Notes: generated from the sequence alone by a model not told the origin. DNA of 5,879 bases from Casimicrobiaceae bacterium (GCA_955652025.1 CATPAO010000280.1:1-5879), one strand, 5' to 3'. Numbered from the stretch's first letter, positions 1 through 5,879 are shown. Numbers and translations are program-made.

Positions 1-566
1 ACGATGATGCGGCCTTCACCGTTGCTGCCGCGGCGGAAGTCGACGTCGCGAAGCGCGTGCTGGACTTCGCCCGGACGCGCCTCGGCGAAGCGCTGGACTT
101 GGCTCTGATCGCCAGCGGTCGCCCCGGCGGAGTCGGCGAGCGTCACCACCACATCGCGGCCCTCGACGCTGGTCTCGAAGCTTTGCGGCGCATTCAAATT
201 GAACACGACGCGCGTCCGGTTGCCGGCTTGCACGAAATTAAGGCTGCGGAGCGTCGGGCTGTCGACCGCGCGCTGGTTGCTGGGCAGCGCGCTCGAAGTA
301 TCGGTGAAATCCAGCGCGATCCGTGGCGGGTTGGCGATCGAGAAGCCCGCCGGCGGGTTCGCCGGCGGCGCCTTCAGCGTGAACTTGACGACCGTGCGTC
401 CCGACGCGCCACGCGTCACGGTGACCTGTTCGATCGCATTGGTTGCCTGTGCGAACGCATGCGCGGAGACGAGCAGGCCGCACAGCGCCGCAACGGCGGC
501 CATCCATCCGCGGCGGGCGGCGGTATTTGCGCGGCCCGTCCGACGACTGTCGCTAGACGCGATCAT
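1..566 (-). CDS. pilQ: PilQ, type IV pilus secretin (N-terminal part, cut by window edge)
   Basis: PilQ is the outer-membrane secretin through which type IV pili are extruded and retracted. Only the first 188 codons are present; the frame stays open to the left edge. The ATG at 566 overlaps the pilP stop by 4 bases (ATGA) and has a good ribosome site, AAGGGAG, 6 bases upstream (579-573). Residues 1-39 look like a Sec signal peptide with a long, Arg-rich n-region, a hydrophobic core at about 22-35 and an AFA cleavage site before Gln40. Residues of about 45-145 match the peptidoglycan-binding AMIN domain at the N-terminus of PilQ, with alternating beta-strand patterns such as RTVVKFTL, PRIALDF, RTRVVFNL and DVVVTLA. 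After a Gln/Ala-rich linker, VDFRRGSNGEGRII (175-188) resembles the start of the next PilQ beta-domain. The secretin pore domain lies outside the window. The identification rests on operon position plus the AMIN-like start. Confidence 0.9.
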   Translation of the reverse strand, partial: MIASSDSRRTGRANTAARRGWMAAVAALCGLLVSAHAFAQATNAIEQVTVTRGASGRTVVKFTLKAPPANPPAGFSIANPPRIALDFTDTSSALPSNQRAVDSPTLRSLNFVQAGNRTRVVFNLNAPQSFETSVEGRDVVVTLADSAGATAGDQSQVQRFAEARPGEVQHALRDVDFRRGSNGEGRII

Positions 567-1096
567 TTTATGCTCCCTTGTGCACTTTTGTCCTGCAAGT
601 TCAACGTGCTCGATCGTTCGGCCCAGTCGCCCGAGCCGTCCTGCACCAGTTCCTTCAATTTGATTTCACCGTCGGTGATGCCGGTGACGACGCCGAAGTT
701 TTGGCCCAGATAATTGCCCGGCCGCACTTGATAGATGTCCTTTTCGGGCGTGCGCACGAGCGCGTAGACACCCTTGCCGCGCGCGAGCGTGCCCACCATC
801 GTCAGCGACTCCAGCGGATAGGACTCCAGCGCCTCGCGGCGCCGCGCGAGATCCGGCGCGAGTCGCCCGCCGCCCTTCGCCGGCTCGATCTTGCGCGGCT
901 TGAAGGGATCCGGCAGGTCGTACGCGTTGTAGGTGAACGGCTCGTACGGCTTGATCTGCGGCAGCGGCTCGAGCCGGCCCTTCGAATTCTTGCCCTGCTC
1001 GGCCATCCATGCGCGGAGGTCCTGATGGGTTTCGCCGCCACATGCGCCGAGAAGTGCGGACGCGACGACCCAGGCGATCGCAACGCGCGCGTTCAT
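563..1096 (-). CDS. pilP: PilP, type IV pilus assembly lipoprotein
   Basis: PilP is the periplasmic lipoprotein that joins the PilN/PilO inner-membrane complex to the PilQ secretin. The predicted protein has 177 residues, the usual size for the family. Residues 1-18 form a lipoprotein signal peptide ending in the lipobox LGAC, with Cys19 as the lipidated residue followed by Gly-Gly. An extended, proline-rich stretch follows, with the conserved DLPDPF (60-65); this region is known in PilP to bind PilN/PilO. A compact beta-domain spans about 92-170 (LESLTMVGTL, YALVRTPEKDIYQVRPGNYLG, and WAERSSTLNLQ near the end) and is the part that contacts PilQ. The frame is open upstream to 1744, but the ATG at 1096 is chosen because it starts the signal peptide and overlaps the pilO stop by 4 bases (ATGA). 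It overlaps the pilQ start in the same way. Confidence 0.95.
   Translation of the reverse strand: MNARVAIAWVVASALLGACGGETHQDLRAWMAEQGKNSKGRLEPLPQIKPYEPFTYNAYDLPDPFKPRKIEPAKGGGRLAPDLARRREALESYPLESLTMVGTLARGKGVYALVRTPEKDIYQVRPGNYLGQNFGVVTGITDGEIKLKELVQDGSGDWAERSSTLNLQDKSAQGSIK
573..579 (-). promoter_or_regulatory. pilQ ribosome binding site
   Basis: AAGGGAG on the minus strand, 6 bases upstream of the pilQ ATG at 566 and within the last codons of pilP. It is one of the strongest ribosome sites in the operon and fixes the pilQ start at the ATGA overlap. That rules out the internal Met22 as the main start. Confidence 0.7.
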
Positions 1097-1719
1097 TGCG
1101 CCTTCGCCTTCGCCTTGGCCGCGGCGCGTTGCTTGGCGATCTCTTCTTCGTCCAGGTAACGGAACGTCTTCGCGACCGCGTCGAGCGACAGGATGCCGCC
1201 GTTGTTCGCGATCGCGACATCGTTCAACGTCACGATTCGCGGCAGCTGCGCGACGTCGCTCGCGAACGCGCCCATGTCGTGATAGTTGCCGGTGATGCGG
1301 ATGCTGATCGGCAGCTCGGCGTAGAAGTCCGCCATCCTTTCCTGCGTGGCCGGACGGAACAGCTCGAACTGCAAGCCGCGGCCGAGGCCGGCCTGGTTGA
1401 TGTCGGTCAAAAGCGCGTCGATCTCGGCACGGTTGGGGAGCTGCTTGACCAGCGCCCCGAACGACTGCTCGACTTCCTTCAGCTGCTGCACGTACAGCTC
1501 GAAATTGATCGCCTTGACCTTCTTTTGCGCGTATTGCTCGCGCAATCGCACCTCTTCCTGCTGCGCGCCGTCGAGCGTCTCGAACTGATCCTTCCAAACG
1601 AACCATGCGCCAACGCCCACGATGGCGAGTACCAGCAGGCCGAGCAGTACCAGCTTGGGGAAAAGCGGCCAGCTGCCGGCTTCGCGGAAATTGAGCCGGC
1701 GGAAATCGTCGAAAGTCAT
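1093..1719 (-). CDS. pilO: PilO, type IV pilus inner-membrane assembly protein
   Basis: PilO is a bitopic inner-membrane protein that dimerises with PilN to form the periplasmic core of the pilus alignment complex. The 208-residue product has a short cytoplasmic N-terminus (MTFDDFRRLNFREAGSWP), one membrane helix at about 22-41, a charged coiled-coil stretch at about 44-90, and the PilO ferredoxin-like domain. The family-typical stretches LPNRAEIDALLTDINQAGL (94-112) and YHDMGAFASDVAQLPRIVTL (146-165) are both present. The C-terminus is an Ala/Lys-rich tail (about 196-208) whose last codons contain a three-copy hexamer repeat. The ATG at 1719 overlaps the pilN stop by 4 bases (ATGA) and has AAGGGG 8 bases upstream, which supports this start. 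It lies between pilN and pilP, in the canonical order. Confidence 0.96.
   Translation of the reverse strand: MTFDDFRRLNFREAGSWPLFPKLVLLGLLVLAIVGVGAWFVWKDQFETLDGAQQEEVRLREQYAQKKVKAINFELYVQQLKEVEQSFGALVKQLPNRAEIDALLTDINQAGLGRGLQFELFRPATQERMADFYAELPISIRITGNYHDMGAFASDVAQLPRIVTLNDVAIANNGGILSLDAVAKTFRYLDEEEIAKQRAAAKAKAKAQ
1099..1116 (-). repeat. Three tandem AAGGCG hexamers at the pilO/pilP junction
   Basis: On the minus strand AAGGCG occurs three times in direct succession, ending two bases before the pilP ATG. In the pilO frame it encodes the alternating Lys-Ala tail. Each copy carries an AAGG core that could act as a Shine-Dalgarno sequence for pilP; the two nearest cores lie 4 and 10 bases from the ATG. 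The repeat is seen directly; its use as a ribosome site is inference. Confidence 0.6.
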
Positions 1720-2339
1720 GCCGGATTCCCCTTGCCGGGCGCACGCCCCGGTGCCGGTTTGACGGCCTCGGCCGGAGGCGCCGTGCTCTTGACCTGCAGG
1801 TTCAGCACGAACTGCGACACCTTGGTGCCGGCGGGCCCGGCCGGGTTGGGAACGAGTTGGATCTCGACTAACTCCGGCTGCCCCACCCAGGGCGACGATT
1901 CGATGTTGCGCATAAGCGTGGACACGCGCGCGTTCGACTGCGCGTACCCGGTCAGCGTGACCTTGTTGCCGGTTTCCTTGATCGCCCGCAGGTAAACGCC
2001 GTCGGGAAGCTGGCGCACGAGCTGGTCCATGAGATGCACCGCTTCGCTACGATTCGCCTGAAGCGTCTCGACGACTTGTTTGCGCGACAGCACCGCCTGG
2101 ATCTGTTCGCGCAGCCGATCGATTTCCTTGATCTGCTCGTCGAGCTTGGCGATCTCCGTCTTGAGGAGCGCGTTACGGCTTTGCTGGTTGTCGATCCGTG
2201 AAGCGAGAATGCCGTAACCGATGCCGACCGCGGCCAGCCCGCCCAACACACTCAGGATCGCGAGCGAAACGAATTGCCGCTGGCGCGCCTGGCGCTTCTG
2301 CTCGCGGTGCGGCAGCAGGTTGATGCGGACGATAGCCAT
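1716..2339 (-). CDS. pilN: PilN, type IV pilus inner-membrane assembly protein
   Basis: PilN is the partner of PilO and links it to cytoplasmic PilM. The 207-residue product begins with the conserved cytoplasmic peptide containing INLLP (residues 6-10), which in characterised homologues inserts into a groove of PilM. A basic stretch (HREQKRQARQRQ) precedes one membrane helix at about 24-46. A coiled coil follows at about 49-95, rich in Lys, Glu, Leu and Gln, then the PilN ferredoxin-like domain at about 100-185 (VHLMDQLVRQLPDGVYLRAI, VTLTGYAQSNARVSTLMRNI). The C-terminal 20 residues are a Pro/Ala-rich tail with no predicted fold. The ATG at 2339 shares one base with the pilM stop (TAATG), and GGAG lies 9 bases upstream inside pilM. 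Both signs support coupled translation from pilM. Confidence 0.96.
   Translation of the reverse strand: MAIVRINLLPHREQKRQARQRQFVSLAILSVLGGLAAVGIGYGILASRIDNQQSRNALLKTEIAKLDEQIKEIDRLREQIQAVLSRKQVVETLQANRSEAVHLMDQLVRQLPDGVYLRAIKETGNKVTLTGYAQSNARVSTLMRNIESSPWVGQPELVEIQLVPNPAGPAGTKVSQFVLNLQVKSTAPPAEAVKPAPGRAPGKGNPA
1728..1733 (-). promoter_or_regulatory. pilO ribosome binding site
   Basis: AAGGGG on the minus strand, 8 bases upstream of the pilO ATG at 1719 and inside the 3' end of pilN. It supports the ATGA-overlap start. Confidence 0.65.
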
Positions 2340-3430
2340 TACTCGAAACTCCGCATCGCAAGACCGGTCGCGATCAACAGCATCGGCGCGTCCTGCGCGA
2401 GCTGCCGCGGCCGAATCCGCTCCGACGATTGCATGTTGCCGAATGGGTTCGCGACGATGGTGCCGACGCCGGCCCGCTTCGACACCAATTCGTCCAGCCC
2501 GGGCAGCAAGGCGCAGCCGCCTGCCAGCACGATCTGGTCGACCTGGTTGTACGAGGTCGACGTAAAGAAGAATTGCAGCGCCCGCGTGACCTCGAGCGCC
2601 AGTGTTTCCATGAACGGTTGCAAGACGTCGTTGTCGTAGTTTTCGGGCAAGCCTTGGTTTTTCTTCGCCGACTCTGCTTCGTCCGCCGACAGATTGAACG
2701 CGCGCTGGATGTCCTGGGTCAGCTGATTGCCGCCGAATGCCTGGTCGCGCGAAAACAGGAACTGGTTATTCCGCAGAACGTAGAAATGGCTGACGTGCGA
2801 GCCGATATCGACCAGCGCGATGTTCTGGTCGCGTCCGTTCGCGGGCAGCGACGGCCCGATCAATTGGAACGTCTCCTGCGTCGCATAGGACTCGACGTCC
2901 ATGATGCGGGGTTTGAGCCCGGCGGCCTCGGCCGCCGCGACGCGATCCTCGACTTTTTCTTTGCGCGACGCGGCGATCAGGACCTCGACCTCGTCGGCGC
3001 TGGTCGACGCCGCGCCGAGGATCTGGAAGTCGAGATTGACTTCGTCCAACGCAAACGGGATGTACTGATTGGCCTCGGCCTCGACGGTCAGCTCGAGCTC
3101 CTCCTCTTTCTGGCCGGCAGGGACGATAATCTTCTTGGTGATGACCATCGCAGCGGGCAGGGCCAGCGCGATGTTACGGTTGCGGCTGCCCAGCCGCTTG
3201 AAACCGCGACGCAGGGTTTCGGCGACCTGGTCCATGTTGGCGACGTTGCCGTCGCTGACGACGTCCCTCGGGAGCGGCTCGATCGCGTAACGCTCCAGAC
3301 GGAAGCCGCCCTTGCCGACGTCGGAGAGCTCGACCATCTTGACCGACGTCGACGAAATGTCGACGCCGACCAAGGACGGGGTCTTGGTTTTGAAGATGTC
3401 CAGCGCGGACGAGAGGTTTTCGGCAACCAT
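2339..3430 (-). CDS. pilM: PilM, actin-like type IV pilus assembly ATPase-fold protein
   Basis: PilM is the cytoplasmic, FtsA/actin-like protein that binds nucleotide and the PilN N-terminal peptide, connecting the alignment complex to the pilus motor platform. The product has 363 residues, about the normal family length. Nucleotide-site elements of the actin fold are visible in order: phosphate-1 VGVDISSTSVKMVEL (21-35), phosphate-2 ALVDIGSHVSHFYVL (205-219) and the adenosine motif LAGGCALLPGL (302-312). The PilM-typical EAEANQYIPF (117-126) and C-terminal LLIATGLAMRSFE are also present. This is the first gene of the pil operon. The start is the only ATG available, because an in-frame TGA lies 9 bases upstream, separated from the ATG by six cytosines. 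No Shine-Dalgarno sequence is visible, unlike at the downstream genes. Transcription should start within the 152-base region shared with mrcA. Confidence 0.97.
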   Translation of the reverse strand: MVAENLSSALDIFKTKTPSLVGVDISSTSVKMVELSDVGKGGFRLERYAIEPLPRDVVSDGNVANMDQVAETLRRGFKRLGSRNRNIALALPAAMVITKKIIVPAGQKEEELELTVEAEANQYIPFALDEVNLDFQILGAASTSADEVEVLIAASRKEKVEDRVAAAEAAGLKPRIMDVESYATQETFQLIGPSLPANGRDQNIALVDIGSHVSHFYVLRNNQFLFSRDQAFGGNQLTQDIQRAFNLSADEAESAKKNQGLPENYDNDVLQPFMETLALEVTRALQFFFTSTSYNQVDQIVLAGGCALLPGLDELVSKRAGVGTIVANPFGNMQSSERIRPRQLAQDAPMLLIATGLAMRSFE

Positions 3431-3449
3431 GGGGGGTCAGTCCGGATGC

Positions 3450-3493
3450 TGACAAGTTACATTAAACTCTGGCAGCAAGTGTAACAGTTGTCA
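3450..3493. repeat. Interrupted inverted repeat, possible operator
   Basis: TGACAAGTTACA (3450-3461) is matched on the other strand by TGTAAC-AG-TTGTCA (3480-3493). All 12 bases of the left arm pair, with a two-base bulge in the right arm and an 18-base centre. The dyad overlaps the candidate pilM promoter hexamers. It is followed by no T-run and lies between divergent starts, so it does not look like a terminator. The symmetry is seen directly; a regulatory role is inference, and no known operator was recognised. Confidence 0.5.
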
Positions 3494-3494
3494 A
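3478..3494 (-). promoter_or_regulatory. Candidate pilM promoter elements
   Basis: Reading the minus strand, TTGACA (3494-3489) is a perfect sigma-70 -35 hexamer, but nothing resembling TATAAT sits 16-18 bases downstream. The nearest AT-rich hexamer is TTTAAT at 3466-3461, 22 bases away and too far. An alternative is an extended -10, TGT followed by TACACT (3486-3478), which matches TATAAT at four of six positions and would not need a -35. The two readings overlap and cannot both be used. The call is tentative. Confidence 0.3.
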
Positions 3495-3535
3495 TTTGTT
3501 TTCCCTTTTTGGCGGGGTAGTGTTGCATCGCTGCC

Positions 3536-3541
3536 TATAAT
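3536..3541 (+). promoter_or_regulatory. Candidate mrcA -10 box TATAAT
   Basis: A perfect TATAAT lies 41 bases upstream of the mrcA GTG. It would give a transcription start near 3548 and a leader of about 35 bases. The expected -35 region (around 3512-3519) is G-rich and does not resemble TTGACA. A TG occurs at 3532-3533, one base too far upstream for a standard extended -10. This is a plausible housekeeping promoter by position and -10 match only. Confidence 0.5.
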
Positions 3542-3582
3542 GTCATTTTGGACCCCGGTTTCCCTTCTTCCAGGCTGTCCCG

Positions 3583-5879
3583 GTGCTGAAACGCTGGTTA
3601 CTCTATCTCGGTTCTCTTGCCTTGGGCCTGGGGCTGGTCGGGGCGTTGCTCTGCGCGTTCGTCCTGGCGCTCCTTTGGCCGACCCTTCCTTCCCTGACGG
3701 CACTCACGGATTACCAGCCCAAAATACCGCTGCGCGTCGTCTCGGCCGAAGGCGACCTGCTGGGCGAATTCGGCGAGGAGCGGCGGGCGATCGTGGCGAT
3801 CCGCGAAGTCCCGGATGTCATGAAACAGGCTATTTTGGCCGCCGAGGACGAGCGTTTCTACCAGCACGGCGGAGTTGACTATTTGAGTGTCGCGCGGGCG
3901 GCGTTTGCGAACCTCTCGTCCGGCACCCAGCAGGGCGCGGGCACGATTACGATGCAGGTGGCGCGCAACTTCTTTCTGACGCGGGAAAAGACGATTACCC
4001 GCAAGCTCCGCGAGGCACTTCTCGCTTGGAAGATCGAGGCGAGCCTCAGCAAAGACGAGATCTTCGAGCTCTACGTCAACCAAATTTTCCTGGGCCAGCG
4101 CGCATACGGCTTCGCGGCCGCCTCGCAGATCTACTTCGGCAAGCCGTTGAAGGAACTGACGCTCGCCGAGGCCGCGATGCTCGCCGGCCTGCCGAAAGCG
4201 CCGTCGGCGTACAACCCGGTCAACAATCCGCGCCGGGCGAAGACGCGGCAACAATATGTTCTGCGGCGTATGCATGAGCTTCGATTCATCAACGACGACC
4301 AGTTGCGCGAAGCACAATCTGCGCCACTCGCCGTCAGACAGGGGCTCCGCGAACAGCTGCCGACCCGCGCCGAGTTCGTCGCCGAAATGGCCCGCCAAGT
4401 CGTGTTCGACGCGTATGGCGAGGACGCTTACACCCGCGGCCTGACGGTGTGGACCACGATCCACCGACCCCACCAGGAAGCCGCTTACGCCGCGGTTCGC
4501 CGAGGCGTCGTCGATTACGATCGCCGCCACGGCTACCGTGGCCCCGAAACGTTCGTGAGCCTGCCGGACGACCCCGCCGAGCAGGACGCCGCCCTCGACC
4601 ATGTCTTTCAGGAGTCGGCCGACAGCGACAATTTGCTGGCCGCCGTCGTGCTGCAGGCAACGCCTGCGGAGGTGCACGCGGTGTTGAGCAACGGAGATCA
4701 GATCCAGGTCTCGGGCGACGGTCTCAAATTCGTCGCGCGCTGGCTCACCGACAAGGCGCCGGCGGCGCAAAGAATTCGCCGGGGTGCCGTGATCCGCGTC
4801 GTTCGCGACGAAAAAGGGCGCTACGCGATCACGTCGCTCCCCCAGGCGGAGGCCGCTTTCATCGCCGTCGCCCCGCAGGACGGCGCCATTCTCGCGCTCG
4901 TGGGGGGCTTCGATTACGACCGCAGCAAGTTCAATCATGTGACGCAGGCATTGCGCCAGCCTGGCTCGGCATTCAAGCCGTTCATTTATTCCGCGGCGCT
5001 GGAAAAAGGCTTCTCGCCGGCGACCGTGATCAACGACGCGCCCTTCTTCGTGCCGGCGGCGCAGGCCGGCGGCGAGGATTGGGAGCCGAAGAACTACGAC
5101 GGCAAATTCGAGGGCCCGATGCGCCTGCGGGTCGCGCTCGCCAAGTCGAAGAACCTGGTCACCGTGCGCGTTCTGCAGGCGATCGGCCCGCAATACGCGC
5201 AGGACTACATCGCCAAATTCGGCTTCGACCCGAAGTTGCACCCGGCGTATCTGACGATGGGACTTGGCGCGGGCGCGGCGACGCCGATCCAGATGGCGAC
5301 TGCTTATTCGGTGTTCGCCAACGGCGGCTACCGCATCACGCCCTATCTGATCGCCCGGATCACCGACGGCAAGGGCAATGTGCTGTCGGAGGCGCAACCC
5401 GAACGCGCCGGGGACAGGGCCGAGCGCGCCATCGATTCGCGCAACGCGTTCATCATGACGACGCTGCTGCGCGACGTGATCGCCTACGGCACCGCGACCA
5501 AAGCGCAGGAGTTGAAGCGGCGCGATCTGGCCGGCAAAACCGGGACGACGAACGAAAATATCGACGCCTGGTTCTGCGGCTTCAACCAATCACAGGTCGG
5601 CATTGCGTGGATCGGTTTCGATCAGCCGCGAACGCTCGGCACGAACGAAACCGGCGGTGTCGCCGCGCTTCCGATTTGGATCAGCTACATGCAACGCGCG
5701 CTCAAGGGCGTGCCGGAAAAGCTGCCCGACACGCCGTCGGGCGTCGTCTCGATGCGCATCAACGCGGATTCGGGTTTGCGCGACGACGGAAGCAACCTGT
5801 CGGATTGGTTCTATGCCGAATACACGCCGCGCGGACGCGAGGAGGTCTTCGTTCCGGGCGTGACGCCGGGCGCGGCCAC
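3583..5879 (+). CDS. mrcA: Penicillin-binding protein 1A, bifunctional transglycosylase/transpeptidase (C-terminus cut by window edge)
   Basis: Class A PBP that polymerises lipid II into glycan strands and crosslinks them in the periplasm. The visible 765 residues lack only the extreme C-terminus compared with usual PBP1A lengths. One membrane anchor spans about 5-32. The GT51 domain carries its motifs in order: EDERFYQHGG with catalytic Glu88, GAGTITMQVARNFFL (118-132), RKLREALLAWKIE with Glu144, and IFELYVNQIFLG (160-171). DYDRRHGYRGPE (311-322) leads into the PBP1A OB-fold insert (about 318-424). The transpeptidase domain has SAFK (nucleophile Ser462, Lys465), SKN (522-524) and KTGTT (652-656), so both active sites look intact apart from a Gly at the usual Ser of GT motif 2. 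The start is GTG at 3583: it is the first start codon after an in-frame TAA at 3538, places the membrane anchor at the N-terminus, and has a weak AGG 8 bases upstream. It is divergent from pilM. ponA is a synonym. Confidence 0.96.
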   Translation, partial: MLKRWLLYLGSLALGLGLVGALLCAFVLALLWPTLPSLTALTDYQPKIPLRVVSAEGDLLGEFGEERRAIVAIREVPDVMKQAILAAEDERFYQHGGVDYLSVARAAFANLSSGTQQGAGTITMQVARNFFLTREKTITRKLREALLAWKIEASLSKDEIFELYVNQIFLGQRAYGFAAASQIYFGKPLKELTLAEAAMLAGLPKAPSAYNPVNNPRRAKTRQQYVLRRMHELRFINDDQLREAQSAPLAVRQGLREQLPTRAEFVAEMARQVVFDAYGEDAYTRGLTVWTTIHRPHQEAAYAAVRRGVVDYDRRHGYRGPETFVSLPDDPAEQDAALDHVFQESADSDNLLAAVVLQATPAEVHAVLSNGDQIQVSGDGLKFVARWLTDKAPAAQRIRRGAVIRVVRDEKGRYAITSLPQAEAAFIAVAPQDGAILALVGGFDYDRSKFNHVTQALRQPGSAFKPFIYSAALEKGFSPATVINDAPFFVPAAQAGGEDWEPKNYDGKFEGPMRLRVALAKSKNLVTVRVLQAIGPQYAQDYIAKFGFDPKLHPAYLTMGLGAGAATPIQMATAYSVFANGGYRITPYLIARITDGKGNVLSEAQPERAGDRAERAIDSRNAFIMTTLLRDVIAYGTATKAQELKRRDLAGKTGTTNENIDAWFCGFNQSQVGIAWIGFDQPRTLGTNETGGVAALPIWISYMQRALKGVPEKLPDTPSGVVSMRINADSGLRDDGSNLSDWFYAEYTPRGREEVFVPGVTPGAA

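Larger units (their letters stand above)
3431..3582. promoter_or_regulatory. Divergent intergenic region between pilM and mrcA
   Basis: This 152-base stretch separates the pilM start from the mrcA start and is the only non-coding gap in the window. It is clearly richer in A and T than the flanking genes, especially at 3451-3511, as expected for a bidirectional promoter region. It contains a perfect TATAAT for mrcA, possible pilM promoter hexamers and an interrupted inverted repeat, each listed separately. No open frame inside it looks like a real gene. Any regulator bound here could influence both pilus assembly and peptidoglycan synthesis. Confidence 0.8.

Noticed and set aside
510..566. Twin-arginine signal in PilQ (SRRTGR near the N-terminus)
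   Set aside because: The hydrophobic residues that follow the twin arginines in the Tat consensus are missing. Secretins use Sec, and a normal Sec core and cleavage site are present.
1097..1744. Upstream extension of the pilP frame to an ATG at 1744
   Set aside because: The extension overlaps all of pilO in another frame. The lipoprotein signal peptide begins exactly at the ATG at 1096.
1009..1995. A 328-codon plus-strand open frame across pilN, pilO and pilP
   Set aside because: It crosses several confidently identified genes on the other strand and shows low-complexity Arg-rich translation, so it is a shadow frame.
2920..2937. Perfect 8-bp inverted repeat CGGCGGCC-TC-GGCCGCCG inside pilM
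   Set aside because: It is explained by an Ala-rich helix written with GCC codons (AAAEAA). There is no following T-run, and the 2-base loop is too tight for a typical terminator.
2429..3484. A 351-codon open frame on the plus strand across pilM
   Set aside because: It is antisense to a clear PilM, with biased Arg/Asp/Leu composition and no family resemblance. It also runs into the promoter region.
3450..3493. The intergenic dyad as a transcription terminator
   Set aside because: The flanking genes diverge, so no transcript needs to end here. No U-tract follows the stem in either direction, and the 18-base loop is long.
3540..3878. A plus-strand ATG frame starting inside the TATAAT box
   Set aside because: Its ATG overlaps the -10 box and would lie upstream of the predicted transcript start. 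It runs out of frame through the PBP1A N-terminal region.
3598..5589. A 663-codon open frame on the minus strand across mrcA
   Set aside because: It is antisense to a PBP1A gene with all catalytic motifs in order. The translation is Arg/His-rich with no recognisable domain. Long antisense frames are expected opposite GC-rich codons.

Overview
The window shows a chromosomal housekeeping locus of a high-GC Gram-negative bacterium. By gene order and protein style it is most likely a betaproteobacterium. This is inferred from family resemblance (PilM with VGVDISSTSVK, PBP1A with TITMQVARNFFL and DYDRRHGYRGPE), not from a marker gene, so no genus can be named.

On the minus strand, positions 3430 down to 1 carry the type IV pilus assembly operon pilM-pilN-pilO-pilP-pilQ. 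pilM, pilN, pilO and pilP are complete. pilQ is cut by the left edge after 188 codons. Each gene overlaps the next by 1 base (pilM/pilN, TAATG) or 4 bases (the other three junctions, ATGA), so the operon looks tightly coupled in translation. On the plus strand, from 3583 to beyond the right edge, lies mrcA (ponA), a bifunctional class A penicillin-binding protein (PBP1A). Its stop codon is outside the window.

The two transcription units diverge from a 152-base, relatively AT-rich region (3431-3582). This is the only non-coding space in the window. It holds a perfect TATAAT box suited to mrcA, possible promoter elements for pilM, and an interrupted 12-base-pair inverted repeat (3450-3461 with 3480-3493) that overlaps the pilM promoter candidates. 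That dyad is the best lead for undescribed regulation here.

Functionally, PilM (cytoplasmic, actin-like), PilN and PilO (inner membrane), PilP (lipoprotein) and PilQ (outer-membrane secretin) form the alignment complex that links the pilus motor to the outer-membrane pore. PBP1A polymerises and crosslinks the peptidoglycan this complex must cross. The pilMNOPQ/mrcA divergent pair is a known conserved arrangement in beta- and gammaproteobacteria. I found no mobile element, RNA gene, CRISPR array or novel multi-gene system. The findings are small-scale regulatory and sequence details.
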